A stretch of 64,000 nt of DNA from Paenibacillus sp. FSL H7-0331 (lineage in GTDB: Bacteria > Bacillota > Bacilli > Paenibacillales > NBRC-103111): positions 62,001 through 126,000 of the forward strand of contig NZ_MRTH01000008.1 in the NCBI RefSeq assembly GCF_001956045.1, in the 5' to 3' direction. Under the pieces are notes generated by a model. The model saw only the letters and a list, made by a program, of their open reading frames with translations, was not told where the DNA came from and did no database searches. Positions 44,213 through 52,798 of the stretch are shown here, one piece after another. Both the position numbers and the translations under genes were made by a program. Position 1 is the first letter of the stretch, and each line of letters opens with the position of its first letter.

Positions 44213-45199
44213 ATGCTGAAGCTGAATCCTCTGCGGAGATTTATCATTACCATGATCGCAGGATGCTTGCTGCTGCTGATCTTTGCTGTATTATCATTAC
44301 GTCTTGGTGCCGTAGAAATTCCCTTCGAGCAGTTAATGGAGGAGCTGATCGCGCATTCTGGTGTGGTATACGATTATCGGATGCCACGTTTGCTCATTGC
44401 GATGCTGATCGGCATCAATATGTCATTATCCGGGTCGATCCTGCAAGGAGTGGCACGGAATCCGTTAGCCGCACCCGATTTGATGGGAATTACAGCAGGT
44501 GGGGGTCTCGTTACCGTGCTGATGATTCTGGCTGTGCCGAATTATTCGGCTGCTTCACTGCCACTGTTCGCTTTTATCGGGGCTGTGTGCGCCAGTATGC
44601 TGGTGTACGGTTTGGCATATAAAAATGGGATTCGTCCGGAACGTCTCATCCTCTGTGGGGTAGCTGTTAGCGGCGGTCTGCATGCTTTGATTACACTGCT
44701 TGTTGTTAAATTTGCTCCGTCGGCGGCTCAGGCGCTGATTTGGCTAAAAGGAAGCCTGTATGCCCGTTCCTGGGAACATGTCGATATGATATGGCCGTGG
44801 ACAGTGATTGGCGTCCTATTGGCGCTGATGAGCAGCCGGTATTTGAATACGTTGCTGTTAAGTGAAGAGACCGTTCGTGGGCTCGGTATGCGTATCGAAA
44901 CGGCGCGGCTGTTCCTGATTGCCGTTGCTGTAGCTTTGGCGGCGAGTGTAGTTGCAGTCGCTGGTGCTATAGGCTTTATCGGCTTGATCATCCCGCATCT
45001 GGCCCGTCTGCTAGTAGGCTCGAATTTCCGATATGTCCTGCCGGTTTCCGCTTTGCTTGGTGCTGTACTGGTGAGCGCCGCCGATACGGTCGGGCGCATT
45101 ATTATGCCACCGGTAGAAATCCCCGTCGGGATTATGATATCTTTGATTGGAGCCCCGTATTTCCTGTATTTGCTGCTGCGCATAAAGAAAAGGGTTTAG
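44213..45199 (+). CDS. FecCD-family siderophore permease, second subunit
   Basis: A 328-residue FecCD permease, partner of the one before. It has RMPRLLIAMLIGINMSLSGSILQGVARNPLAAPDLMGITAGGG, GLIIPHLARLLVG and PVGIMISLIGAPYFLYLLLR. Its ATG follows the stop codon of the first permease with no gap (TAAATG), and GGAGG lies just upstream. No ATP-binding subunit gene follows. As in the Bacillus feu system, which borrows YusV, the ATPase is probably encoded elsewhere. Confidence 0.93.
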   Translation: MLKLNPLRRFIITMIAGCLLLLIFAVLSLRLGAVEIPFEQLMEELIAHSGVVYDYRMPRLLIAMLIGINMSLSGSILQGVARNPLAAPDLMGITAGGGLVTVLMILAVPNYSAASLPLFAFIGAVCASMLVYGLAYKNGIRPERLILCGVAVSGGLHALITLLVVKFAPSAAQALIWLKGSLYARSWEHVDMIWPWTVIGVLLALMSSRYLNTLLLSEETVRGLGMRIETARLFLIAVAVALAASVVAVAGAIGFIGLIIPHLARLLVGSNFRYVLPVSALLGAVLVSAADTVGRIIMPPVEIPVGIMISLIGAPYFLYLLLRIKKRV

Positions 45200-45254
45200 C
45201 GATAGGCGCTGCCTGCAGGGGCTACATTGACGGTCGGATGAGAGGAGCGAACCC

Positions 45255-45974
45255 ATGACGCAACGAACACTGGTGATCAGCGATATTCATGGCTGCTACG
45301 AGCCATTTAATCAGCTTTTGGATTTGATGAGCTACGAGCCCAAGGTGGACCAATTAATATTGCTTGGGGATTATGTCGATCGCGGTCCGCACAGCAAAGA
45401 GGTAGTCGAGCAGATTAGGAAGATGGTTCAGGATGATGACGTGATTGCGCTGCGTGGAAACCATGATCAGCGGTTCATCGATATCGTCCGGACTGAGGAT
45501 CATCTGGTCAGCTCCAAATTTGTTGACCATGGGGGTAAACAAACGATGATGAGTTATCTGAACATCGACACAATCGATTATACAATGATCCATGAAGAGC
45601 TGGAGACGTTCAAGCAGTTGGTTCGCACTGAGCATGCGGCACATGTAGCCTTTCTGGAGAGCTTGCCCTATTATTACGAGGGACCTGCTCATATCTTCGT
45701 TCATGCGGGACTGGACCCGAAATATGTGGATTGGAGGAATCAGCCAACCCGAGAATTTATGTATATTAAAGACCCCTTTTTCAAAAACAAAACGGTGGTC
45801 AATAAAATCGTGGTATTCGGACATACGAAAACGAAAGATATTCAAGGAACGCCGGACATTTGGTTTGGTGGCGACAAGATTGGTGTAGACGGTGGCTGTG
45901 CGTTTGGCATGCAGCTGAATGGCCTGGAGATCACAGATACCGACACGTATCGTACATTCAAGGTTCAAGCATAG
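45255..45974 (+). CDS. PPP-family metallophosphatase (serine/threonine phosphatase-like)
   Basis: A 239-residue dimetal phosphoesterase. The three PPP motifs are intact: ISDIHGC, GDYVDRGPHS and LRGNHDQRFI, with later metal ligands in FVHAGLDP and VFGHTKTKD. It resembles bacterial protein phosphatases of the PrpE/PP1-like type, but diadenosine tetraphosphatases share the motifs, so the substrate is open. AGAGGAG lies before the ATG. It lies 55 bases after the siderophore operon and may be read with it in part. Confidence 0.9.
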   Translation: MTQRTLVISDIHGCYEPFNQLLDLMSYEPKVDQLILLGDYVDRGPHSKEVVEQIRKMVQDDDVIALRGNHDQRFIDIVRTEDHLVSSKFVDHGGKQTMMSYLNIDTIDYTMIHEELETFKQLVRTEHAAHVAFLESLPYYYEGPAHIFVHAGLDPKYVDWRNQPTREFMYIKDPFFKNKTVVNKIVVFGHTKTKDIQGTPDIWFGGDKIGVDGGCAFGMQLNGLEITDTDTYRTFKVQA

Positions 45975-46035
45975 ACTATTAGCGCTGTTCTTGGCGTGCT
46001 TGTACGCGGTTCTGTAGCTTGCATGAATTGGTTGT

Positions 46036-46893
46036 CTATGAGTCCCCTTGTTCCTTTCTTCCGTGTGGCCTGGAGGCAACGCCTTTGAACTTGAAGTCGG
46101 AGGGGGGGCGGCCATACTGCTCCTTAAACTGTCGACTGAACAAATAAATATTGCCATAGCCAAGCGCCTCTGCAACCTGGGAAACATTCATAGAGGTCTC
46201 CTGCAAGAGATGGAGCGCCCGTTCCAGCCTTGCCTCAGTCATATAATGCTTCAAAGACATCCCCATATTTCGCTTGAACAGCTTGTTCAAATATTCAGGG
46301 GACATGCTGACTTGGTCAGCCAGCTCCTGATGACTGATCCGGTAACCCGGCACATCCTTGATAAGGGCAACGACACGCGAAAGCAGTTGTCCGTGCTTAT
46401 CCTCCCTCAGTCGGGTTTCCGGAACATTCGCCTGGCTGCGGAGCAGTTGAAACCACAGCTGCTTCATAATCAGATCAAACTCCAATTCTTTCCACACGAA
46501 TTTCCGCTCTTCCAGCTCCATTATCCGATTCAGCATCGTTTCAAAAGCATACGTTTCCGTGATAACGGTATGCCGCTCAGGTATATACGCACGGCTTGCA
46601 TCTTCTTCAAGGGGAGGGGCGTATTGAAAATGAATAAAAATGACCTGCAGCCGATCCTCGGACAGCTGTGTCGCCTGAGGACTGTCCCCAGGGCGAACGA
46701 GAAAGCAGCTGCCCTTACGGATCGGATAAGACTGTCCTTGAATACGCATTTCGCCTCTGCCTGAGAGTGCATACCACAGATCATAGTCATGCAAAGGCGG
46801 CGGATTCCAGTTCCAGCCTTCCTCACAGCGTGCTTTTCCACTATTACCAGATCGGATAAAAATAATTTGTTCTTGAAGCTTGTTGATATCCAT
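46036..46893 (-). CDS. AraC-family regulator
   Basis: About 285 residues. The N-terminal cupin has HDYDLWYALSGRGEMRIQG and KGSCFLVRPGDSPQA. The C-terminal AraC domain has RISHQELADQVSMSPEYLNKLFKRNMG and VSQVAEALGYGNIYLFSRQFKEQYG. The start is uncertain: ATG at 46893 (GGCGGAG 5 bases upstream) is chosen, with ATG 46923 (GGAG 12 bases upstream) and GTG 46941 as alternatives. A TATAAT lies near 46950. It is transcribed in the same direction as the PhyH gene upstream and may control it. Confidence 0.88.
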   Translation of the reverse strand: MDINKLQEQIIFIRSGNSGKARCEEGWNWNPPPLHDYDLWYALSGRGEMRIQGQSYPIRKGSCFLVRPGDSPQATQLSEDRLQVIFIHFQYAPPLEEDASRAYIPERHTVITETYAFETMLNRIMELEERKFVWKELEFDLIMKQLWFQLLRSQANVPETRLREDKHGQLLSRVVALIKDVPGYRISHQELADQVSMSPEYLNKLFKRNMGMSLKHYMTEARLERALHLLQETSMNVSQVAEALGYGNIYLFSRQFKEQYGRPPSDFKFKGVASRPHGRKEQGDS

Positions 46894-47050
46894 GGAATCT
46901 CCGCCATCCCGTCCAAGGTTCATTGTAGAATCGTTCTCCACTTATTATAGCAAAATGTAAGGCGACATGACTGATTATGACGCTAAGCCTGCAAGTCATT
47001 GACGACATCTAAGCAGATGAGTAACGCGAGCTCAGTTCTTCAGCAAAAAG

Positions 47051-47092
47051 AAGCCTCCCAAACCACGTTTACTCTGTGATTTAGGAGGCTTT
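47051..47092 (-). terminator. Terminator after the PhyH gene
   Basis: On the minus strand AAGCCTCC (47092-47085) pairs with GGAGGCTT (47058-47051), extended by TAAATCAC/GTGGTTTG-like bases, then CTTTTT. Confidence 0.85.
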
Positions 47093-47157
47093 GTGCTGTG
47101 TAGTTATTCAAATTATTCCATTGATATTGAATGTAACAGACTCAGACTATTGTCCAC

Positions 47158-48033
47158 TCAGCACTCGGCTTTGGTCATCTCATTCGTAAACCAGCGTTTG
47201 TATTCCTTCGGAGACATCTTGACAGCCGTTTCAGGTGCATAATGAAATTGCAGGGAGCGTCTGCGTTTCTCCGAGAAATTCGGTGGTGTACCATGAAGCG
47301 TCATCCCGTGAAATATAAGAACACCGCCGGGTGCAAGCGGAACGATGACATCCTGCTCAACCCTTACACTGGTGTCACACACCTGCCAATCGCGAACGGC
47401 ATAATGGGGAACCGGACCTTCCATATGTGAGCGCGGGATCACGTGCATACAGCCGTTATCGGCTCCTGCAGGGTCAAGTGCAATCCATACGCCAATGACC
47501 GGTTTCTCATAAGTCAGATTGCCGTAGGCCATATCCTGATGCCAAGGCTTCTCGGCGCCGCCATGCGGAGGCTTCAATATTCCCTGCTGCTGCACAAGCT
47601 TAGGGGTGTCAGTGAACAGGCTGCTCAGCAATTGCATCATACCCTCGTGGTAGGCAAGATGATGCAGACGCGGATCATGCTCGACAAAACGTTCGATTTT
47701 GCGAATCGCCAGCTCCTTCTCAAAGTCATTTTTCAGTTGATCGCGCGGCTTGACGAACTGCAGCTGGGGTCCCTTCACACGCTCCATAATAATGTCCATG
47801 ATCGCTTCGAGCGATGTGTTGACTTCTTCCTGATTGAAAACGTTATCAACAACCATATAACCCTGCTTCCAAAAATCGGCAATGTCAGTCTCGGTTACAT
47901 TTGCCAACGAATCGATATGATTGGTTGCGGGATTGTCATAACGATACATTGTGGCATTGATACGTTCAGCAAGTGCGACTTCTTCTTCTGTTGCATAATT
48001 ATAAAGCGATGGTACGGTTTCCATGTCGCTCAC
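47158..48033 (-). CDS. Phytanoyl-CoA dioxygenase (PhyH) family protein
   Basis: A 291-residue Fe(II)/2-oxoglutarate oxygenase with the double-stranded beta-helix. The iron triad is seen as HQDMAYGN (His and Asp) and the distal His of MTLHGTPPN, and RRSLQFHYAP gives the 2-oxoglutarate Arg. Substrates in the family range from fatty acyl-CoA to ectoine and small natural products. No acyl-CoA genes are nearby, so a small metabolite is more likely (inference). AGAGGTGAG precedes the ATG. It is isolated by a terminator. Confidence 0.88.
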   Translation of the reverse strand: MSDMETVPSLYNYATEEEVALAERINATMYRYDNPATNHIDSLANVTETDIADFWKQGYMVVDNVFNQEEVNTSLEAIMDIIMERVKGPQLQFVKPRDQLKNDFEKELAIRKIERFVEHDPRLHHLAYHEGMMQLLSSLFTDTPKLVQQQGILKPPHGGAEKPWHQDMAYGNLTYEKPVIGVWIALDPAGADNGCMHVIPRSHMEGPVPHYAVRDWQVCDTSVRVEQDVIVPLAPGGVLIFHGMTLHGTPPNFSEKRRRSLQFHYAPETAVKMSPKEYKRWFTNEMTKAEC

Positions 48034-48431
48034 CTCTTATTTGTATTTGATAGTTGTATCTTAGCACCTGCGCATGTCCGCTTTGAATGCATTGAAACTG
48101 ATAATCTTTATACTGAAACGGACAAATGAAATAAACTCAAAAATTTGCAAGGTGATTTGTACCGATTTGCAAGATTTTTTTAATGCATTCAAGAAACTGC
48201 GGGGCTATAGTAAGCACGACAAGAGATTTACGATCCCAATCATTAGCCATCTAAATCATAAATATCCGACAACCTTTTGTTCATTCCCTTTGAGGAATGC
48301 AAAAGGTTATTTGGTGTGAAAAGAGTGCAAACGGTACGGGATATGTATATTTCCGGGCGGTTTGAATGATCATAAGCAAAGCCGATTGGCCCTATCGGAA
48401 CTCTGAGATCACTCGAAAAGGCGGAATTCAC
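48034..48431. other. Intergenic region between PhyH and MFS genes
   Basis: These 398 bases carry the divergent promoters of the PhyH and MFS genes. The main visible structure is the long hairpin at 48271-48308. A frame open over 48074-48319 lacks a convincing ribosome-binding site and is not called as a gene. Confidence 0.5.
48271..48308. repeat. Long imperfect hairpin before the MFS gene
   Basis: AACCTTTTG (48271-48279) pairs with CAAAAGGTT (48300-48308), and CATTCC (48282-48287) with GGAATG (48294-48299): 15 base pairs with one 2-base bulge and a 6-base loop. No U tract follows on either strand, so it is not a standard terminator. It could be an operator or a leader structure. Confidence 0.6.
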
Positions 48432-49646
48432 TTGAATCATACGAAGAAACTCGAACTCGCGGCTGTCGCATCGATTCCGATTATTATGACATTGGCCAAT
48501 TCCATGCTGATCCCTTTGCTGCCGATTATGGAGAAAAAGCTGGGGATTTCCTCCGTCCAATCGAGTTTAATTATTACCGTTTATGCGGCAATTGCGATTA
48601 TATGCATTCCTATAGCCGGTTATTTGTCTGATCGCTTCGGACGAAAAAAAATTATTATACCGAGTCTGATTCTCGCTGCGATTGGAGGGGGCATATCGGG
48701 TTCGGGTGCTTGGTTAATGGATGGTATGGCTGCCTATTGGGTCATACTGGCGGGTAGATTCGTACAGGGGATTGGAGCCGCCGGTGCCTTTCCTATCGTG
48801 ATACCGCTCGTGGGGGACATGTTCCAAAGCGAGGAGGAGGTTACAAGCGGATTGGGCATCGTAGAGACCTCGAATACATTCGGGAAGGTGCTCAGTCCTA
48901 TACTGGGTTCTGCGTTGGCTCTGCTGGTCTGGTTTCTGCCTTTTCTTATTATTCCCTTCTTCTGTCTGATCTCGATTCTGGCGGTAGCTTTTCTGATCAA
49001 GGTCCCCGGCAATAAGCAGGGGGAAAAGGTGACGCTAAAAGCCTTTATTACTTCAATCAAACAAATTCTGCAGCAAAAGGGACGTTGGCTATATGCCATA
49101 TTTGGCATTGGCGGAATTGGTATGTATATTTTGTTCGGATTTTTATTTTACCTGTCTACCATGCTGGAAGAGCAATACCACATTGAAGGGATACGGAAAG
49201 GCCTTCTGCTGGCGATTCCGCTGACAGCCGTCTGCCTATTTTCCTATGTGACGGGCAAGCTGGTAGGGGAGAACAAGCAGCGGATGAAATGGTTTACCTT
49301 CATAGGGCTCATTATTGTGACTGCAGCTATGCTGGTATGTGGATGGATTCCTACCAAGGGATTGCTGCTGCTGCTAACCCTGCTATTCGCCGCCGGGCTT
49401 GGTATTGGGGCGGCCTTGCCTTGTCTGGATGCGCTGATTACGGAAGGCATCGATAAAAAGCAGCGCGGCACGATTACTTCACTTTACAGCAGTATGCGAT
49501 TTATAGGCGTTGCGGCTGGTCCACCGGTCACTTCCCTGCTCCTGGGTAAAGAGCCCTTATTATTCTATACGTTCGCCGCTATTGCAGGGGTGGGCGGGTT
49601 ATGTGCATTACTTGCGATTAAACCCAAATCGTCATCGACGGGTTAA
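48432..49646 (+). CDS. MFS transporter, 12-helix drug exporter type
   Basis: A 404-residue DHA1-like major facilitator protein. Motif A is clear (GYLSDRFGRKKI), followed by GRFVQGIGAAGAFPIVIPLVGDMF and RGTITSLYSSMRFIGVAAGPP. It probably exports a drug or metabolite. The TTG at 48432 is chosen because AAGGCGGA lies 7-8 bases upstream and the protein then begins close to the first helix. An ATG at 48366 would add an unlikely polar tail. Neighbouring AraC genes do not indicate a substrate. Confidence 0.88.
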   Translation: MNHTKKLELAAVASIPIIMTLANSMLIPLLPIMEKKLGISSVQSSLIITVYAAIAIICIPIAGYLSDRFGRKKIIIPSLILAAIGGGISGSGAWLMDGMAAYWVILAGRFVQGIGAAGAFPIVIPLVGDMFQSEEEVTSGLGIVETSNTFGKVLSPILGSALALLVWFLPFLIIPFFCLISILAVAFLIKVPGNKQGEKVTLKAFITSIKQILQQKGRWLYAIFGIGGIGMYILFGFLFYLSTMLEEQYHIEGIRKGLLLAIPLTAVCLFSYVTGKLVGENKQRMKWFTFIGLIIVTAAMLVCGWIPTKGLLLLLTLLFAAGLGIGAALPCLDALITEGIDKKQRGTITSLYSSMRFIGVAAGPPVTSLLLGKEPLLFYTFAAIAGVGGLCALLAIKPKSSSTG

Positions 49647-49680
49647 AGAGTAACTGATGGATAACTCAGTTACTCTTATT
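49646..49680. terminator. Bidirectional terminator at MFS/AraC junction
   Basis: AAGAGTAACTGA (49646-49657) pairs perfectly with TCAGTTACTCTT (49666-49677), followed by ATTTT. The right arm contains the last codons and stop of the minus-strand AraC gene. Confidence 0.88.
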
Positions 49681-50577
49681 TTGGATTCCGGTTGATGCAT
49701 CTGTGCTCATTTTGAGCAAAAATTGCTTTGGCGTACAGCCATTAAATCGCTTGAACATTTCATAGAAATGAGCCATGTTCTCGATTCCGATTGATTCAGC
49801 AATTTCCGTAATCGTCATGGAGCTGGTGAGAAGCAGCTGTTCAGCACGAGAAATCCGTTTTCGGTTAACATATTCGGTAAATGTAAGGCTCATTGTCTTT
49901 TTGAAAAACTTGGAAAAATAGGAGTAGCTCATATTCGCCAGCTTGCTCACTTCCTCCATATCGATCTTTTCGCATAAATGCTGGTCCACATGCTCAAGTA
50001 TGGGCCGCAATAAGAGGGTGCCGTCCGCGATATTACCTTTCAGCAAATTTCTGTGGTCTCCCCGCAGCATCGTCAGCAATATGTGGCGGATATAAATGCT
50101 GGTTGCGATCTCATAGCCTTTGTCGCGTCCCATCATTTCTTCATGAATGCGGAGAATGAAGCCGGCTACTTCTTCTCTAAGATGCTGGTCTTCACGAAAC
50201 ATCTCGTTTAGCGTTTCAAGAGGCTGGTGGATTTCAGAGAAATGCGGATAATACATCATCATCGTAGGATCAAAATAAGGCTGCAAATCTACATGAAGCA
50301 CGATATAGACGAGATCTTCATCACTGAGCTTGTTACCCCAGTGCAGCTGGGAGGAGCCAATGACCATAATATCGCCTGGATTCAGGATATATCGATTAGT
50401 AAGCGTATGCATACCATGAATACCTGAACGTACATAAATAAATTCGACTTCTGGATGATGGTGCCAGGTTAAGTTAATAGGAGGGGTGACGGCAACGCTG
50501 CCGCTCGAAGTAAACTCCCAGACTTTGATATGTAGAAGAGGATTCTGGTAATGAATCGGTTCTTTATAAATGTTCAT
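49666..50577 (-). CDS. AraC-family regulator of the Gfo/Idh/MocA operon
   Basis: A 303-residue regulator. The N-terminal cupin has WHHHPEVEFIYVRSGIHGMHTL and GDIMVIGSSQLHWG. The C-terminal AraC domain has MEEVSKLANMSYSYFSKFFKKTMS and ITEIAESIGIENMAHFYEMFKRFNG. It is transcribed away from the two dehydrogenase genes across a 134-base gap and is their likely activator in response to a sugar or cyclitol (inference). AGGAGAG lies before the ATG. Confidence 0.92.
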   Translation of the reverse strand: MNIYKEPIHYQNPLLHIKVWEFTSSGSVAVTPPINLTWHHHPEVEFIYVRSGIHGMHTLTNRYILNPGDIMVIGSSQLHWGNKLSDEDLVYIVLHVDLQPYFDPTMMMYYPHFSEIHQPLETLNEMFREDQHLREEVAGFILRIHEEMMGRDKGYEIATSIYIRHILLTMLRGDHRNLLKGNIADGTLLLRPILEHVDQHLCEKIDMEEVSKLANMSYSYFSKFFKKTMSLTFTEYVNRKRISRAEQLLLTSSMTITEIAESIGIENMAHFYEMFKRFNGCTPKQFLLKMSTDASTGIQNKSN

Positions 50578-50711
50578 TAAATCTCTCCTGTATGGCTACC
50601 AGCCGACAAATTAGGATAGTAATTCAGCAAAAGCGGTCATACAAGTCACCTTCATCTAGTTGTATCTTGAATGTAGAACTATTATACAACAATCAGAGAA
50701 GAGGGATACAT

Positions 50712-51719
50712 ATGAAAGTCGCTGTAGTTGGCTGTGGAGGCATGGGAAACATACATGCTGAATGCTATGCGAACATATCCGGAGTCACGGTTACAGGTGT
50801 TTGCGACATGTTGGAAGAACGGGCACAGCAATTGGCTGCCAAGGTGGGTGCCAAAGCTTATGTGTCTCTTGCCGATATGTTGGCACACAGCGATTGTGAA
50901 ATCGTGAGTATTACGCTTCCGAGCTATTTGCATAAATCGGCTGTAATTGAGGCGGCTAAAGCTGGTAAGCATGTGATTTGTGAAAAACCGATTGCGCTCC
51001 ATCTGGAGGACGCTGCAGAAATGATTGAGGTCTGCAAACGTCATAACGTCAGGCTGTTCGTCGGACATGTTGTCCGCTTTTTTTCGGAATATGTTCAGAT
51101 GAAGCAGCAGATTGACGATGGCTCGATTGGTCGGCTTGGCGTTGCACATGCGAAGCGGATAGGCGTACATCCCGGTGACATTCGTCCTTGGTATCGGGAG
51201 GATGACAAAAGCGGTGGTGTGGTATTGGATTTAATGGTGCACGATATCGATTACATGCGCTGGGTTGCAGGTGAAGTCCGCTCGGTGTTCGCGCAGCACA
51301 AGCATAATGATCAAGTGGACTATGCAACGGCAACGCTTGTATTCGAAAGCGAGGCTGTCGCTAATCTGGAAGCATATTGGGGATATCCGGGAGCATTCAC
51401 AACAGCAGTTGAGTTTGCCGGAAGCGGCGGTGTCATCCGCACTGACAGATCGACCTCCAAATCGCTGCAAGTACGTAAACCGGCTGCTTCGTTAAGCAAG
51501 GGACCTTTCGTGGAGGTGCCGGAAAGCCCGGGATATGAAACTCCTTATGAGAAGGAGCTGCGTCATTTTATCGAATGCGTTCGCGACAACCGGGAATCGG
51601 TCGTTACTCCTGAGGATGCTTATAAAGCGCTGGAAATCGCTCTTGCTGTCGTTCAGTCTGTTCAAACCGGGAAGGTTATCACAATAGGTCAAGACAAACG
51701 GGAGGTATCGCCGACATGA
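50712..51719 (+). CDS. Gfo/Idh/MocA-family dehydrogenase 1
   Basis: A 335-residue NAD(P)-dependent oxidoreductase. The Rossmann domain begins VAVVGCGGMGNIHAECY, with the CEKPIAL motif near residue 95. The C-terminal alpha/beta domain contains GGVVLDLMVHDIDYMRWVAG. The family oxidises inositols, sugars and their derivatives. The ATG at 50712 follows GAGGG by 6 bases; a longer in-frame start at 50592 would cover the promoter region. Its stop overlaps the next start (ATGA), so the two enzymes are made together. Confidence 0.93.
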   Translation: MKVAVVGCGGMGNIHAECYANISGVTVTGVCDMLEERAQQLAAKVGAKAYVSLADMLAHSDCEIVSITLPSYLHKSAVIEAAKAGKHVICEKPIALHLEDAAEMIEVCKRHNVRLFVGHVVRFFSEYVQMKQQIDDGSIGRLGVAHAKRIGVHPGDIRPWYREDDKSGGVVLDLMVHDIDYMRWVAGEVRSVFAQHKHNDQVDYATATLVFESEAVANLEAYWGYPGAFTTAVEFAGSGGVIRTDRSTSKSLQVRKPAASLSKGPFVEVPESPGYETPYEKELRHFIECVRDNRESVVTPEDAYKALEIALAVVQSVQTGKVITIGQDKREVSPT

Positions 51720-52714
51720 CAAAATTAAAAGTAGGTATGATCAGCTTTGCTCACGGACATGCCCATTCATATCTGAAATCCCTTCTGGAGCTGCCTGAGG
51801 TCGAGATCGTCGGCATTGCCGATGAAAAGAGCAGCAGAGTGGAGTCTGTGGTAAGCAAGCATGGACTACGATATTTTGCGGATTATCAGGAATTGCTGAA
51901 GACGGATGCTGACGCTGTGGTCATCTGCTCGGAAAATGTGAACCATGCTGGGCAGGTTATCGCTGCCGCTGAAGCGGGTAAGCACGTTTTGTGTGAAAAA
52001 CCACTTGGCTTATCCGTTGCAGAAATGGAGCGTATGATCGAAGTCTGTGAAACGAACGGTGTTCAGCTGATGACGGCGTTCCCATGCCGCTATCTGGCAG
52101 CCGTAGCGAAGGCGAAGAAGGCAGTTGAGCAAGGTGAAATCGGCGAGATCCTGGCGATTAAAGGGACGAATCGCGGAACCGCACCCGGAGGCTGGTTCAC
52201 AGAGCCCGGCTTATCGGGCGGGGGTGCGCTGCTGGATCACACCGTCCACGTGATGGATCTTATGAACTGGTTCACCGGGTCCAAAGTGACAGATGTTTAC
52301 GCATATTGCAATACTCTGTTTCATGAGGGACTGGAGGTTGACGATGCGGGGATGATTCATGTCAAGTTTGCGAATGGTACGATTGGTGTGCTGGACACAA
52401 GCTGGTCAAGGCCTAAATCATTTCCAACATGGGGCGATGTGACGATGGAAATCATCGGATCGAAAGGACATCTATCTATCGATGCTTTTGCCCAGAGCAA
52501 CATGCTTTACAGCGACTCCTTGGGGAAAGGTGTAAGTATGTTCTATGGTGATCCGATGGACTTTTACATGGTAAAGGCATTCGTTCATGCGCTGCTTGCT
52601 GGCGAGTCGGTACCGATTACGGGATTGGATGGCCTGCGTTCGACCGAAGTTGCCCTTGCCGGTTATCGATCCGTGAAGCAGGGAGAGTCCGTGGCGATAT
52701 CATACGATCAGTAA
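51716..52714 (+). CDS. Gfo/Idh/MocA-family dehydrogenase 2
   Basis: A 332-residue paralogue. The N-terminus is VGMISFAHGHAHSYLKSLLELPEVEIVGIAD, so the usual GxGxxG loop is replaced by SFAHGHAH, as in one subgroup of the family. LCEKPLGL and GGGALLDHTVHVMDLMNWF are standard. It starts within the stop of the first dehydrogenase gene (4-base overlap). The two may act in turn on one sugar or as a heteromer; the substrate is unknown. The gene ends in a terminator. Confidence 0.92.
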   Translation: MTKLKVGMISFAHGHAHSYLKSLLELPEVEIVGIADEKSSRVESVVSKHGLRYFADYQELLKTDADAVVICSENVNHAGQVIAAAEAGKHVLCEKPLGLSVAEMERMIEVCETNGVQLMTAFPCRYLAAVAKAKKAVEQGEIGEILAIKGTNRGTAPGGWFTEPGLSGGGALLDHTVHVMDLMNWFTGSKVTDVYAYCNTLFHEGLEVDDAGMIHVKFANGTIGVLDTSWSRPKSFPTWGDVTMEIIGSKGHLSIDAFAQSNMLYSDSLGKGVSMFYGDPMDFYMVKAFVHALLAGESVPITGLDGLRSTEVALAGYRSVKQGESVAISYDQ

Positions 52715-52730
52715 ATCCACCCACAACGCA

Positions 52731-52769
52731 AAAAGCTTTGCCACTAAAGTACGATGGCGAAGCTTTTTT
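52731..52769. terminator. Bidirectional terminator after the dehydrogenase operon
   Basis: AAAAGCTTTGCCA (52731-52743) pairs with TGGCGAAGCTTTT (52755-52767), with one G-U pair, then further Ts to 52769. Confidence 0.88.
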
Positions 52770-52798
52770 GCACTTATCAAGGAAGGGTGGTTTGCCTC

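Noticed and set aside
45354..46187. Long minus-strand open frame under the phosphatase gene
   Set aside because: It lies antisense to a protein with full PPP motifs, has no recognisable domain and has no good start site.
46048..46764. 238-codon plus-strand frame opposite the AraC gene
   Set aside because: Shadow of a clear AraC protein on the minus strand; the translation shows no family resemblance.
48074..48319. Small plus-strand gene in the PhyH-MFS gap
   Set aside because: No Shine-Dalgarno, no recognisable composition, and it overlaps the hairpin and the likely promoter region.
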